Positions 29,977-38,057 of a stretch of 64,000 bases of DNA are shown here, piece by piece; the stretch's first letter is position 1; each line of letters opens with the position of its first letter. The stretch is from positions 62,001 to 126,000 of the forward strand of contig JAIMBH010000001.1 in assembly GCA_023511485.1 (NCBI GenBank), written 5' to 3'. The notes beneath the pieces were generated by a model. It was not told the origin of the DNA, searched no databases, and saw nothing but the letters and a program-made list of their open reading frames with translations. This DNA is from Bacillota bacterium (GTDB taxonomy: Bacteria; Actinomycetota; Aquicultoria; Aquicultorales; Aquicultoraceae). A program made the position numbers and the translations under genes.

Positions 29977-29977
29977 T

Positions 29978-31282
29978 TTATTCTATATTAACGTCCAATT
30001 TTATAAGGTCCTCAAGTGTTTCCCGCCTGATTATCTCCCTGGCCACACCACCATTTACTAGAACTACCCCTGGTCTAGGCTGGCGGTTATAGTTATTTGC
30101 CATAACGTATCCGTAAGCTCCAGTTGCCGGAGTACACAAAATATCGCCTATCTCTGGATGAGGAAGCTCAACGTCCCTAATCAAGATATCGCCCGACTCA
30201 CAGTGCTTGCCCGCAACAGTTACAACCGTATTTGGCTCATCACCTGCCCTGTTGGCAAGAAGGGCCTCATATACGGCACCATAGAGCATTGGGCGCATGT
30301 TATCCGACATGCCACCATCAACTGAGACATATGTACGGATGTTGGGAATTTCCTTTATTGCACCAACGGTATAGATGGTCACACCAGCATTGGCAACAAT
30401 GGAGCGACCTGGCTCTACCATAATCTTAGGGATTGGAAGACCTAGATGGCCTGCCTCTTTAATAACGCCATCCACAATAACTTTTGCGTATTCTTCAACA
30501 GTGGATGGCTCATCGATAGCCTTATACTTAATTCCAAGTCCACCGCCAGTATTAAGCTCATCAATTATAAAGCCCGTCTCTTCCTTTATTTGTTTTACAA
30601 ACACCATAATTATCTCGATTGCCTTAGCAAATGAGCCAAGCTCAAATATCTGCGAGCCAATATGTGCATGAATACCCCTAAGATCAACATTTCTTAGCTC
30701 AAGTGCCCTCTTTACCGCACTCAAGGCAAGACCATCTTGGAGGCCAAAGCCAAACTTACTATCTATCTGGCCTGTTTGTATGTAGCTGTGGGTTTGTGGT
30801 TTTATTCCGGGTGTTACTCTTAAAAGAATCGGCTGCACCCTGCCCTTATCACCAGCAATTCTATCAAGCAGCTCAAGCTCAGAAAATCCGTCTACGACAA
30901 CCCGACCTATGTTGTTATCAAGAGCCAGCTCAAGCTCATATGGAGTCTTGTTGTTCCCATGGAGGAATATTTTTTCCATGGGAAAATCGGCCTTTAAGGC
31001 CGTGTAGAGCTCGCCAGCCGACATCACATCAAGAGCCAAACCCTCTTGCTTTACAATCTGGCACATGGCTATGCAAGTAAAAGCTTTACTGGCGTAAATT
31101 ACTTCGAAATCTACGCCTTTTGTACCAAAAGCTTCTATATATGCACGGCACTGACCCCGCAGAGTTTCCTCGTCCATTATAAAAAGCGGGGTGCCATATT
31201 CTTTTGCAAGCTCAACGGTATCACAACCGCCGATTTCCAGATGTCCTTCGGAATTGATCTGGGCCGTAATCGGTAAAACCAA
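29978..31282 (-). CDS. lysA: Diaminopimelate decarboxylase
   Basis: 434 residues. TTG at 31282 was chosen because AGGAGG lies five bases upstream; a GTG ten codons earlier has no SD. The PLP lysine is Lys66 (VIYASKAFTC), with HGNNKTPYELE, GGGLGIKY and EPGRSIVANAG also present. It decarboxylates meso-diaminopimelate to lysine, the last step of that pathway. Position between argS and hom is the actinobacterial arrangement, although argS is divergent here. Confidence 0.96.
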   Translation of the reverse strand: MVLPITAQINSEGHLEIGGCDTVELAKEYGTPLFIMDEETLRGQCRAYIEAFGTKGVDFEVIYASKAFTCIAMCQIVKQEGLALDVMSAGELYTALKADFPMEKIFLHGNNKTPYELELALDNNIGRVVVDGFSELELLDRIAGDKGRVQPILLRVTPGIKPQTHSYIQTGQIDSKFGFGLQDGLALSAVKRALELRNVDLRGIHAHIGSQIFELGSFAKAIEIIMVFVKQIKEETGFIIDELNTGGGLGIKYKAIDEPSTVEEYAKVIVDGVIKEAGHLGLPIPKIMVEPGRSIVANAGVTIYTVGAIKEIPNIRTYVSVDGGMSDNMRPMLYGAVYEALLANRAGDEPNTVVTVAGKHCESGDILIRDVELPHPEIGDILCTPATGAYGYVMANNYNRQPRPGVVLVNGGVAREIIRRETLEDLIKLDVNIE

Positions 31283-31352
31283 TGAAACCTCCTGAGGATT
31301 CGGGTTAACCACGAGGAGTAGCTGACAAGCATAAGGCTGCTAATCCAGGTAA

Positions 31353-31381
31353 GTTTAACATATGAGAGACAGCAAAGTCAA
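31353..31381 (-). promoter_or_regulatory. Possible lysA promoter
   Basis: Minus strand TTGACT (31376-31381), 17 bases, TTAAAC (31353-31358), about 70 bases before the lysA start. The -10 box is poor. Confidence 0.35.
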
Positions 31382-31502
31382 AGCTCATGGCTGGTGAACG
31401 GGCAAGTTTGCTAATAGACTAGTGCAAGGTTACGGCAACATCGCCTCACCCTCTGGTGTGATTTGCCAGTTTACCTATTCACCTATTCATAATAAAACCT
31501 GC

Positions 31503-31508
31503 TATAAT
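31503..31508 (+). promoter_or_regulatory. Consensus -10 box upstream of argS
   Basis: TATAAT at 31503-31508, 40 bases before the chosen argS ATG. No good -35 hexamer is found at 16-18 bases. Its position argues that the argS start lies downstream of it. Confidence 0.4.
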
Positions 31509-31547
31509 TTATATATTTGCAAATATGATTGGGGTAACCATCTATAT

Positions 31548-33212
31548 ATGATGATACAAGATATACTGGCCGGCTTAATCGAAGATGCACTCAAGAGAGC
31601 ACGTGACGAGCAAAAGCTCCCCATAGAGGATATTCCAAAAGTTACATTAGAGCACCCAAGAGAAAAAGAGCATGGCGATTGGGCGACAAATATTGCCCTC
31701 GTTCTTGCCAGTAAAGTCAAGATGCCGCCGCGTGCCGTTGCGCAGGCAATCGTTAATTTGTTAGGCGACAGCAAGCGGTATATTGATAAGGTAGAAATCG
31801 CAGGTCCCGGCTTTATCAATTTTTACCTCAGCAACGAGTGGCTATATACTGTATTGGCTATGATCAAAGAACAGGGCGAAAAATTCGGATATTCAACTGT
31901 GGGCGCAGGGCAAAAAATCCAAATTGAGTTTGTAAGCGCCAATCCGGTCGGCCCTATGCATATCGGCCATGGTAGATGGGCCGCAGTCGGCGATACCCTA
32001 GCAAACGTTCTGCAGGCCAACGGCTACAGTGTTGAGCGCGAGTTCTACATTAACGATTACGGCAACCAGATGAATATCTTTGCAAAATCTGTTGCCGCAA
32101 GATATGCAGAACTTCTTGGCCAGGACGTCCCCTTCCCCGAGGATGGATACAGAGGAGAGTATATTAAAGATATCGCGCGTGAAATCATTGCCGAAGAAAA
32201 TGATAAGTATCTAGGCATCCCCGAAAAAGAACGTGAGGAGATATTTAAAGAACGGGCATATCGGCAGGTTTTGGAACATATCAAAAAAACGCTTGAACAA
32301 ATGGGAGTGGTGTTTGATAGCTGGTTTAGCGAGCGTACACTTCATGAGTCTTCAGAGGTCGAAAAGACCATTGAGGAACTTAGGGAGCGCGGGTATGTCT
32401 ACGAATCCGAAGGTGCTGTTTGGTTTAAGGCTTCTGCCTTCGGAGAGGAGAAAGACCGAGTCTTAATACGTGCAAACGGCGAGCCCACATACTTTGCCGC
32501 AGACATCGCATATCACAAAAGCAAACTGAACAGGGGCTTTGACAAGATAATAAATATTTGGGGCGCCGACCACCACGGCTATGTCGGCCGCATGAAGGCC
32601 GCAATCCAAGCCCTGGGATATCCGGCAGATAAAATGGAGGTAATAATTGGCCAGCTTGTAAATCTCCTGCGTGCAGGAGAGCCGGTCAGGATGTCTAAAA
32701 GAACCGGCGAGATGGTCACCCTTGATGAGCTCTTAGAAGAGGTTGGTAGCGATGCCGTGCGTTTCTTTTTCCTTATGCGAAGCACTGATAGCCCAGTGGA
32801 TTTTGATATCGAACTTGCCAAGCAGGAGTCGAACGAAAACCCTGTCTACTATGTACAGTATGCGCACGCAAGAATATCAAGTATAATAAGGTATGCCGAG
32901 GCTGAAGGTGTTATCCCCACCGGTAAAATAAATTACCAGCGGCTTGAGACCGAGCCTGAACTAGACCTTATAAAAAAGCTGGCCGAATGGCCCGAAATAC
33001 TTGAATGGGCTGCCCGGCAGAGAGCTCCTCATCCACTGACAGCTTATGCTCAGGAGCTTGCCGCAACGTTCCATTACTTCTATACTAAATGTCGGGTAGT
33101 TAGTGAAGACGAAGAGCTATCGGCCGCTAGGATGGCGTTGTCTGAAGCAACAAGAACCGTCCTGCGAAGCGTTCTGCGCATGCTCGGTGTTTCAGCTCCT
33201 GATAGAATGTAA
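31548..33212 (+). CDS. argS: Arginyl-tRNA synthetase
   Basis: 554 residues from the ATG at 31548; the open frame extends 42 codons further upstream but through the TATAAT promoter element and without family-like sequence. The N-terminal add-1 domain (1-115), the HIGH motif at 138-141 (GPMHIGHGR), MSKRTGEMVTL in the place of KMSKS and a C-terminal anticodon-binding all-alpha domain ending SVLRMLGVSAPDRM are present. It charges tRNA-Arg. It is divergent from lysA; in mycobacteria both are in one direction. Confidence 0.96.
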   Translation: MMIQDILAGLIEDALKRARDEQKLPIEDIPKVTLEHPREKEHGDWATNIALVLASKVKMPPRAVAQAIVNLLGDSKRYIDKVEIAGPGFINFYLSNEWLYTVLAMIKEQGEKFGYSTVGAGQKIQIEFVSANPVGPMHIGHGRWAAVGDTLANVLQANGYSVEREFYINDYGNQMNIFAKSVAARYAELLGQDVPFPEDGYRGEYIKDIAREIIAEENDKYLGIPEKEREEIFKERAYRQVLEHIKKTLEQMGVVFDSWFSERTLHESSEVEKTIEELRERGYVYESEGAVWFKASAFGEEKDRVLIRANGEPTYFAADIAYHKSKLNRGFDKIINIWGADHHGYVGRMKAAIQALGYPADKMEVIIGQLVNLLRAGEPVRMSKRTGEMVTLDELLEEVGSDAVRFFFLMRSTDSPVDFDIELAKQESNENPVYYVQYAHARISSIIRYAEAEGVIPTGKINYQRLETEPELDLIKKLAEWPEILEWAARQRAPHPLTAYAQELAATFHYFYTKCRVVSEDEELSAARMALSEATRTVLRSVLRMLGVSAPDRM

Positions 33213-33214
33213 TT

Positions 33215-33239
33215 CAAAAGGCTTAATTTAAGCCTTTTG
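33215..33239 (+). terminator. Hairpin after argS
   Basis: 11-bp stem CAAAAGGCTTA/TAAGCCTTTTG (33215-33225 with 33229-33239), three-base loop, right at the argS stop. The T residues are part of the stem, so termination strength is uncertain. Confidence 0.55.
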
Positions 33240-33345
33240 GGTGAGTTGACATAAACCTGATGGCAAGCAAACATTAAACAAGTAGGTTTAAATATTAAGT
33301 ACTTTAGTGACTATTACTCTTAAAGGTACTAAACAATGGTAAAGA

Positions 33346-33369
33346 CTATTGCTGCCTCGTCAGCAATAG
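33346..33369. promoter_or_regulatory. 9-bp inverted repeat upstream of the BlaI-like gene
   Basis: CTATTGCTG (33346-33354) and CAGCAATAG (33361-33369) are perfect inverted repeats with a 6-base spacer, 45 bases before the start codon. It could be the operator of the regulator or a leader hairpin. A second looser pair, AGTACTTT and AAAGGTACT, lies further upstream (about 33297-33330). Confidence 0.4.
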
Positions 33370-33413
33370 CATATAAGCAATAAAGATAAAAGCAAGCAAC
33401 TAGGAGGTATTAT

Positions 33414-33839
33414 ATGGCAAAGAAGACAACACGAGTTAGAAAAAATCGAGTTGGTGTTGGTTCAGGCTTAGGTGAGCTTGAAGCAGATATAATGAGCGTT
33501 GTGTGGAAACTGGGTAGCGCATCGGTTAAGGATGTTTTTGAACAACTCTACCCAGAAAAAAGATTGGCATATACCACGATAATGACCGTGATGAGCCGCC
33601 TGGCGAATAAAGGCGTATTAAAGCAAGATAGAAGCGGCACTGCTTACATCTACACGCCAAACATCAGCCGAGAAGACATGGCAAACAATATGATAAGCCA
33701 TGTCGTCGACAAGGTGTTGGGCGGAAACATTGCACCTGCCGTTGTACACCTGCTGCAGAAAAGCGAAGTTGATGCCAGCGAAATTGAAAGAATCAAGCAA
33801 ATGGTCGAAGACAGGAACAAAGAGTTGGTAAAAGGCTAG
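33414..33839 (+). CDS. BlaI/MecI/CopY-family transcriptional regulator
   Basis: 141 residues. The winged-helix DNA-binding domain (about 20-85) has LGELEADIMSVVWKLGSASVKDVFEQL and the recognition part YTTIMTVMSRLANKGVLKQDRSG, followed by a C-terminal dimerisation region (about 90-140). Such proteins repress beta-lactamase, mec or copper genes and are inactivated by a BlaR1/MecR1 protease or by copper. Neither partner is next to it, so the target and signal are unknown. A basic tail (MAKKTTRVRKNRVGVGSG) precedes the domain. Perfect SD AGGAGGT, seven bases before ATG; own terminator. Confidence 0.88.
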   Translation: MAKKTTRVRKNRVGVGSGLGELEADIMSVVWKLGSASVKDVFEQLYPEKRLAYTTIMTVMSRLANKGVLKQDRSGTAYIYTPNISREDMANNMISHVVDKVLGGNIAPAVVHLLQKSEVDASEIERIKQMVEDRNKELVKG

Positions 33840-33873
33840 CAACTACTAGACACTCCAAGCCAGCAACGTAGAC

Positions 33874-33911
33874 AAAGCACCCTATCCTTTAGACGGGGTG
33901 CTTTATTTTTT
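33874..33911 (+). terminator. Rho-independent terminator of the BlaI-like gene
   Basis: AAAGCACCC (33874-33882) pairs with GGGTGCTTT (33896-33904), followed by TTTATTTTTT. It lies 35 bases after the stop and separates it from the convergent rlmH. Confidence 0.85.
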
Positions 33912-33942
33912 CTGGATTCTGCCTCCTGGCTCCCGGATTTTT

Positions 33943-34416
33943 CTAATAGTGATATGGTTCTCCCCTAATTATCTTAAAAGACCTGTAGAGCTGCTCTAGA
34001 ATGATAAATCTTGCAATCTGATGCGGGAAGGTCAGCCTTGAGAGTGAGAGGCGAAAATCAGCAGCCTTGATTATTGAGTCATCTAAACCCAAGGCACCGC
34101 CAATAACAAATACAATATTGCTTTTACCAGCAATCATCAGCGACTCGACCCTTTTCGCAAGCTCTTCTGAAGATACCTCTATTCCCTGCCGGTCCAAAGC
34201 TACGATATACCATGAGTCGGGCTCAGGCATGTATTTTTGCAGTTTTTGAGCCTCTTTTGCTTTAACTTCAGAATTAGGTCTTACGGATACCTTCTCTTCT
34301 GCTACCTCTTGTATGTTCACGCTTACATACTTAGATAAGCGTTTTTTATAATCATCTATGCCTTGTTTTAAGTAGTCTTCTTTAATTTTGCCTACGGCAA
34401 TAATTCGAATCTGCAA
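33943..34416 (-). CDS. rlmH: 23S rRNA (pseudouridine1915-N3)-methyltransferase
   Basis: 157 residues, SPOUT fold. Family sequences: IIAVGKIKEDYLKQGIDDYKKRL at the N-terminus, FVIGGALGLDD in the SAM-binding knot and the conserved C-terminal EQLYRSFKIIRGEPYHY. It methylates pseudouridine 1915 in helix 69. TTG start with GGAGG five bases upstream; 10 bases after the HtrA gene. Confidence 0.95.
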   Translation of the reverse strand: MQIRIIAVGKIKEDYLKQGIDDYKKRLSKYVSVNIQEVAEEKVSVRPNSEVKAKEAQKLQKYMPEPDSWYIVALDRQGIEVSSEELAKRVESLMIAGKSNIVFVIGGALGLDDSIIKAADFRLSLSRLTFPHQIARFIILEQLYRSFKIIRGEPYHY

Positions 34417-34426
34417 TAAGCCTCCG

Positions 34427-35638
34427 CTAGCGATTGGGTTTCTCGATAAGGGTAACCTCAGCTACACCTTCTTTGCCATCCCTAAGGTAAGTCAGCTTAA
34501 GAGTATCGCCGACTTTACTTTGCCTGACTTCGGCTATAACCTCATCCATACTCTCGACAGCTTTTCCATTGACAGCAATTATCAGGTCCTTTGCCTTTAA
34601 CCCCGCTTTGTCGGCCGGGCTTCCCTTTACGACCTCAACAACCACAGCGCCTTTTTTTATCTCCGACCCCTTTGTAACCGCGCCAATATCCGCATTTTGG
34701 CCGTAGATACCCATATATGGGTGGCTTGCTTTACCCTTCTCTATCAGCTGCTTGGCTACAGCCACAGCAGTTTCAACCGGTATCGCAAAGCCCACGCCCT
34801 CTGTAACACCGCTGCTCGATATGATCAAGGTATTTATTCCTATAATTCTGCCCTGCGAATCACTTAATGCGCCGCCGCTATTTCCAGGATTGATCGGTGC
34901 ATCGGTTTGGATGAGGTTGGTATAAGTCTTTGTTTCTCCTGCACCCTCATCGGGCATACTAACCGTTCTGTTGAGCGCGCTTATTATTCCTGAGGTTACT
35001 GTATGCTCAAAACCAAATGGGCTTCCTATAGCCACGGCAATTTCTCCTACCTGAAGCTTCTTGGTTGAGCCAAACTCAGCGGCCGGCAGGCCCGTCTTAT
35101 CCACCTTAATCACCGCTATATCAGTTTCGTTATCAGCTGCTACCACCTTCCCTTTCATCTCTTCGGTCCCCACAGTGACAAATATTTCTTTTGCGTCTGC
35201 TATAACATGGTTGTTTGTTATGATGTAACCATCCGTGCTAAAAATTACGCCTGAGCCAGCGCCACTTATTACGTCGGGATGAAACGTATCCTTAATCGAT
35301 TGTTTAACCCTGATATTTACAATGGAGGGCTGCAGCTTTTTTGCGACTGCAGTAACTGGACTGACGCTATCTTTGCTAACCCGGATTACCTCTTTTGTGC
35401 TAACTTGATCTTGCCCACTGCTGCGGTAGACCCCAGCCGGAGTGTTACCATATAGATAAGGCACCAAAAATGCTGCGATAAGTCCACCGCAGAGTGCACT
35501 AAAGAAAGCAACCAGGACAAGGACCTTAATGCCTGGCGCCATGTAGCTGTCCCAGTTAGAGACAAAACCGGACCTCTTGGTTTGAGCAAAATCTTCCGAT
35601 TCAAAATTATCATCGCCACGGTTGAATTTATTCTGCAC
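34427..35638 (-). CDS. HtrA/DegP-type serine protease with one PDZ domain
   Basis: 403 residues. A cytoplasmic N-terminus of about 35 residues, one membrane helix (about 36-62), a linker, a trypsin-like domain with His144 (TNNHVIAD), Asp173 (NETDIAVI) and Ser254 (PGNSGGAL), and a single PDZ domain (about 305-400). It acts on the outer face of the membrane in envelope protein quality control. GTG start with AAGGATAGG upstream. A second HtrA is encoded at 54503-55672; the two differ in linker and anchor. Confidence 0.93.
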   Translation of the reverse strand: MQNKFNRGDDNFESEDFAQTKRSGFVSNWDSYMAPGIKVLVLVAFFSALCGGLIAAFLVPYLYGNTPAGVYRSSGQDQVSTKEVIRVSKDSVSPVTAVAKKLQPSIVNIRVKQSIKDTFHPDVISGAGSGVIFSTDGYIITNNHVIADAKEIFVTVGTEEMKGKVVAADNETDIAVIKVDKTGLPAAEFGSTKKLQVGEIAVAIGSPFGFEHTVTSGIISALNRTVSMPDEGAGETKTYTNLIQTDAPINPGNSGGALSDSQGRIIGINTLIISSSGVTEGVGFAIPVETAVAVAKQLIEKGKASHPYMGIYGQNADIGAVTKGSEIKKGAVVVEVVKGSPADKAGLKAKDLIIAVNGKAVESMDEVIAEVRQSKVGDTLKLTYLRDGKEGVAEVTLIEKPNR

Positions 35639-35817
35639 GTACCTATCCTTTCTTCAATTTGTTAAAAGCTATACTTCCAACTAGTAATTATTATTCCCTT
35701 GTTTGCATAATAAAACAAATAAACCCGGGCAAATTCCTCAGAAAAATCTTGCGGCAGCTTTAAAATCATAGAACCTATCGCTGAAGAAATAAAAAAGGTT
35801 GGGTGGCATAAGGCAGA

Positions 35818-36480
35818 TTAAGACTTTGCTTGGCGCCTTTTGAGATACAGATCGATCTTGCGTTTGACCCTTTGAAGGGCGTTATCGATTGATTTTACAT
35901 GCCGGTTTAACTCATCGGCAATCTCCTGATATGACTTCCCGTCGATATAGAGTTTAAGAACCCGCGCCTCTAAATCGCTCAATATTTCACCAAAACTGGT
36001 CTTAATGCTCTGCATTTCCTCGCCGCTTATGACAAGGTCTATCGGATCAGCGATTTCTGTGCCGGACAGCAAATCCATGAGCATTCGGTTTGACTCATCC
36101 TCAAAATATACAGGGCTGTTCAATGAAACATACGAGTTAAGGGGGAGATGTTTTTGGCGTGTTGCAGTTTTTATTGCTGTAATTATCTGCCTGGTAATGC
36201 ATAGCTCTGCAAAAGCTCTAAAAGAGGACTGTTTATCTTCCTGGTAGTCTCTGATTGCTTTATAAAGTCCAATCATTCCCTCCTGGACCAGGTCATCCCA
36301 ATCGGCACCGATTAAGAAATAAGCACGCGCTTTCAATCTTACAAAGTTTTTGTATTTATTGAGAAGGAATTCGAGTGCAGCGTCGTTCCCTTTTTTGGCC
36401 GTAGCCACCAGCTGGCCATCGGTTAAAGTCTGAAAAAACGCGCCCGGAATATAATAAGACAAACCTGTTTGGACCTGCAC
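35818..36480 (-). CDS. sigH: Sigma-70 family sigma factor, SigH-like
   Basis: 220 residues from the GTG at 36480, chosen for AAGGAGA six bases upstream; the frame is open 17 codons further but without an SD. Region 2 (LNKYKNFVRLKARAYFLIGADWDDLVQEGMIGLYKAIRDY) is very close to Bacillus SigH, and region 4 (LSDLEARVLKLYIDGKSYQEIADEL) ends the protein. Regions 1.1 and 3 are absent or short. Outside spore formers SigH-like factors serve other stationary or competence-like responses. Position after yacP matches Bacillus. Promoter and a leader palindrome are listed separately. Confidence 0.9.
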   Translation of the reverse strand: MQVQTGLSYYIPGAFFQTLTDGQLVATAKKGNDAALEFLLNKYKNFVRLKARAYFLIGADWDDLVQEGMIGLYKAIRDYQEDKQSSFRAFAELCITRQIITAIKTATRQKHLPLNSYVSLNSPVYFEDESNRMLMDLLSGTEIADPIDLVISGEEMQSIKTSFGEILSDLEARVLKLYIDGKSYQEIADELNRHVKSIDNALQRVKRKIDLYLKRRQAKS

Positions 36481-36542
36481 TACTGCTCTCCTTGATCGAT
36501 AAGACGCGAATAGACCGCTCCAACAACCCACTGCTGCCAGGG

Positions 36543-36560
36543 TTAGCCTTTAAAGGCTAA
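36543..36560. promoter_or_regulatory. 18-bp perfect palindrome in the sigH leader
   Basis: TTAGCCTTT and AAAGGCTAA abut without a spacer, 18-35 bases downstream of the predicted transcription start. A protein-binding operator is more likely than a hairpin because no loop exists. Confidence 0.5.
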
Positions 36561-36584
36561 GTGAATGATTGTAATGTAGAAATT

Positions 36585-36613
36585 ATTATAGGCGTCATAT
36601 AATCGTACGTCAA
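36585..36613 (-). promoter_or_regulatory. Sigma70-type promoter of sigH
   Basis: Minus strand TTGACG (36608-36613), 17 bases, perfect TATAAT (36585-36590). The leader to the GTG at 36480 is about 98 bases. Confidence 0.75.
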
Positions 36614-36650
36614 GAACATGGAAGCTAAGCAACCAATTATTTAGGAAAAA

Positions 36651-37157
36651 CTATTCCTTGATGCCTATGATCCTCTCAAGCGCGGTTCTAAGGGCGTTAT
36701 CGAGTCTTTCTTCGAGTCGGAACTTCCCGCCCTTCTTGGAAAGCGACTTGATTTCTTTTTCGGTCGACTCAAGTTCGAGCAAAAGCTCACGGGAACTTTT
36801 GCGTAAAACTCCCGGTTTAAATATCACCTTTTGTTCAGTATAATCGGAGGTCGCAACTACAATATCTCCTTCGTGGTCACCCTGATGTACCAGTTGCTCG
36901 ATCATCCTGTCCGCCGTCTCCCCTGTTCTGGTAAACCAGACATCGATGCCGAGTATTTCTGCGTGCTGTCGGCTTGCCGCACCGGTCTTGGCCGCATCAA
37001 AGACAAGGATGACTTTATAGTCCCCCTGTGTCTGCAAGGTAGCGAGGTCTTCTATTAGCTTAATGCGAGCAAGCTCAAGGTCACTCTCCCGCCACTTTTT
37101 GTATCTCTCCGTTGTGTATATTAAGTTATATCCGTCTACGATTAATAGCTTTTTCAT
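36651..37157 (-). CDS. NYN-domain RNase, YacP/Rae1 family
   Basis: 168 residues. PIN-like NYN fold: LLIVDGYNLIY with Asp8 and Asn11, VILVFDAAKTG, a third acidic site (GETADRMIEQL) and VATSDYTEQKVIF. Bacillus YacP (Rae1) cleaves mRNA inside the ribosome A site; this homolog lies in the same position between rlmB and sigH, so the same role is likely. Charged C-terminal helices follow from residue 115. Confidence 0.87.
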   Translation of the reverse strand: MKKLLIVDGYNLIYTTERYKKWRESDLELARIKLIEDLATLQTQGDYKVILVFDAAKTGAASRQHAEILGIDVWFTRTGETADRMIEQLVHQGDHEGDIVVATSDYTEQKVIFKPGVLRKSSRELLLELESTEKEIKSLSKKGGKFRLEERLDNALRTALERIIGIKE

Positions 37158-37227
37158 AAGTGAGCTCTTTCAGCGCTGAAGTTAAATATTTCTTCCTGCA
37201 GCCTCGTAACACTGGCAAATTGTAGCA

Positions 37228-37965
37228 CTAATCTCCCATTTCCCTCTGCCTTAATGCTTCATACATTAAAAGCGCACCAGCTACGCTTACATTTAGCGAG
37301 GATACATGCCCCTTCATAGGTATTGCAACTAAAAGATCGCATTTCTCGGCAATAAGACGTGAGAGGCCCTTTCCTTCGCTTCCTAAAACGATAGCGATCG
37401 GCATATTAAGGTCGGCTTTAAAGTAGACCTGAACGGCCTTCTCGCTTGCGCCAATAACCCAAAAACCCTCCTCCTTTAAATCGTCTATTGTATAAGCAAG
37501 GTTACTGACTTGGGCTATTTTTACATAAGCAGTCGCACCGGCAGATGCTTTGTGCACCGTAGCCGTCACAGGAGCTACCCGTCTCTTGGTTACAATTATT
37601 CCAGCTATCCCCGCTGCATCAGCGCTTCTTATAATCGCGCCAAAGTTCTGCGGGTCAGTAACACCATCTAGAAGCAAAATAACTGGTTTTTTAGCCATAT
37701 CAATACCCTTGAGAAACTCCGCAAGAGAGAGATATTTATATGGCTCGACTAAGGCGATAACTCCCTGATGCGACCTTGATCGGGACAGTTCATCCAAATG
37801 CTGTCTATCCACCCTCTCAATAGAAACGCCCTGTTTATTTGCCAGGGCTTCTATTTTGCTTAGTATATCTGATGGTTTTACGTTTTGAGCGATATATATT
37901 TTATTTATATGCTTGCGGCTCTTGAGTAGCTCGTAAACTGCCTGCCGCCCCTCTACGGTTTCCAA
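37228..37965 (-). CDS. rlmB: 23S rRNA (guanosine-2'-O)-methyltransferase, TrmH/RlmB family
   Basis: About 245 residues. The N-terminal substrate-binding domain (EGRQAVYELL) is followed by the SPOUT knot with LLDGVTDPQNFGAIIRSADAAG, IVLGSEGKGLSRL and IPMKGHVSSLNVSVAGALLMYE. It methylates a 23S rRNA guanosine (G2251 in E. coli). TTG at 37965 has GGGTGG five bases upstream; a GTG three codons earlier is the alternative. Confidence 0.92.
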   Translation of the reverse strand: METVEGRQAVYELLKSRKHINKIYIAQNVKPSDILSKIEALANKQGVSIERVDRQHLDELSRSRSHQGVIALVEPYKYLSLAEFLKGIDMAKKPVILLLDGVTDPQNFGAIIRSADAAGIAGIIVTKRRVAPVTATVHKASAGATAYVKIAQVSNLAYTIDDLKEEGFWVIGASEKAVQVYFKADLNMPIAIVLGSEGKGLSRLIAEKCDLLVAIPMKGHVSSLNVSVAGALLMYEALRQREMGD

Positions 37966-38057
37966 ATTTACCACCCAATAACTGGTCTAGAGATTAATGC
38001 ACCGCCCCATTTCTTGCAATGGCGGTCCCTAGAACTTTGGATAATAGTTCCTGGACC

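Noticed and set aside
31422-31547. 42-codon upstream extension of argS
   Set aside because: It crosses a TATAAT box, lacks an SD and lies outside the usual ArgRS N-terminus; the ATG at 31548 is preferred.
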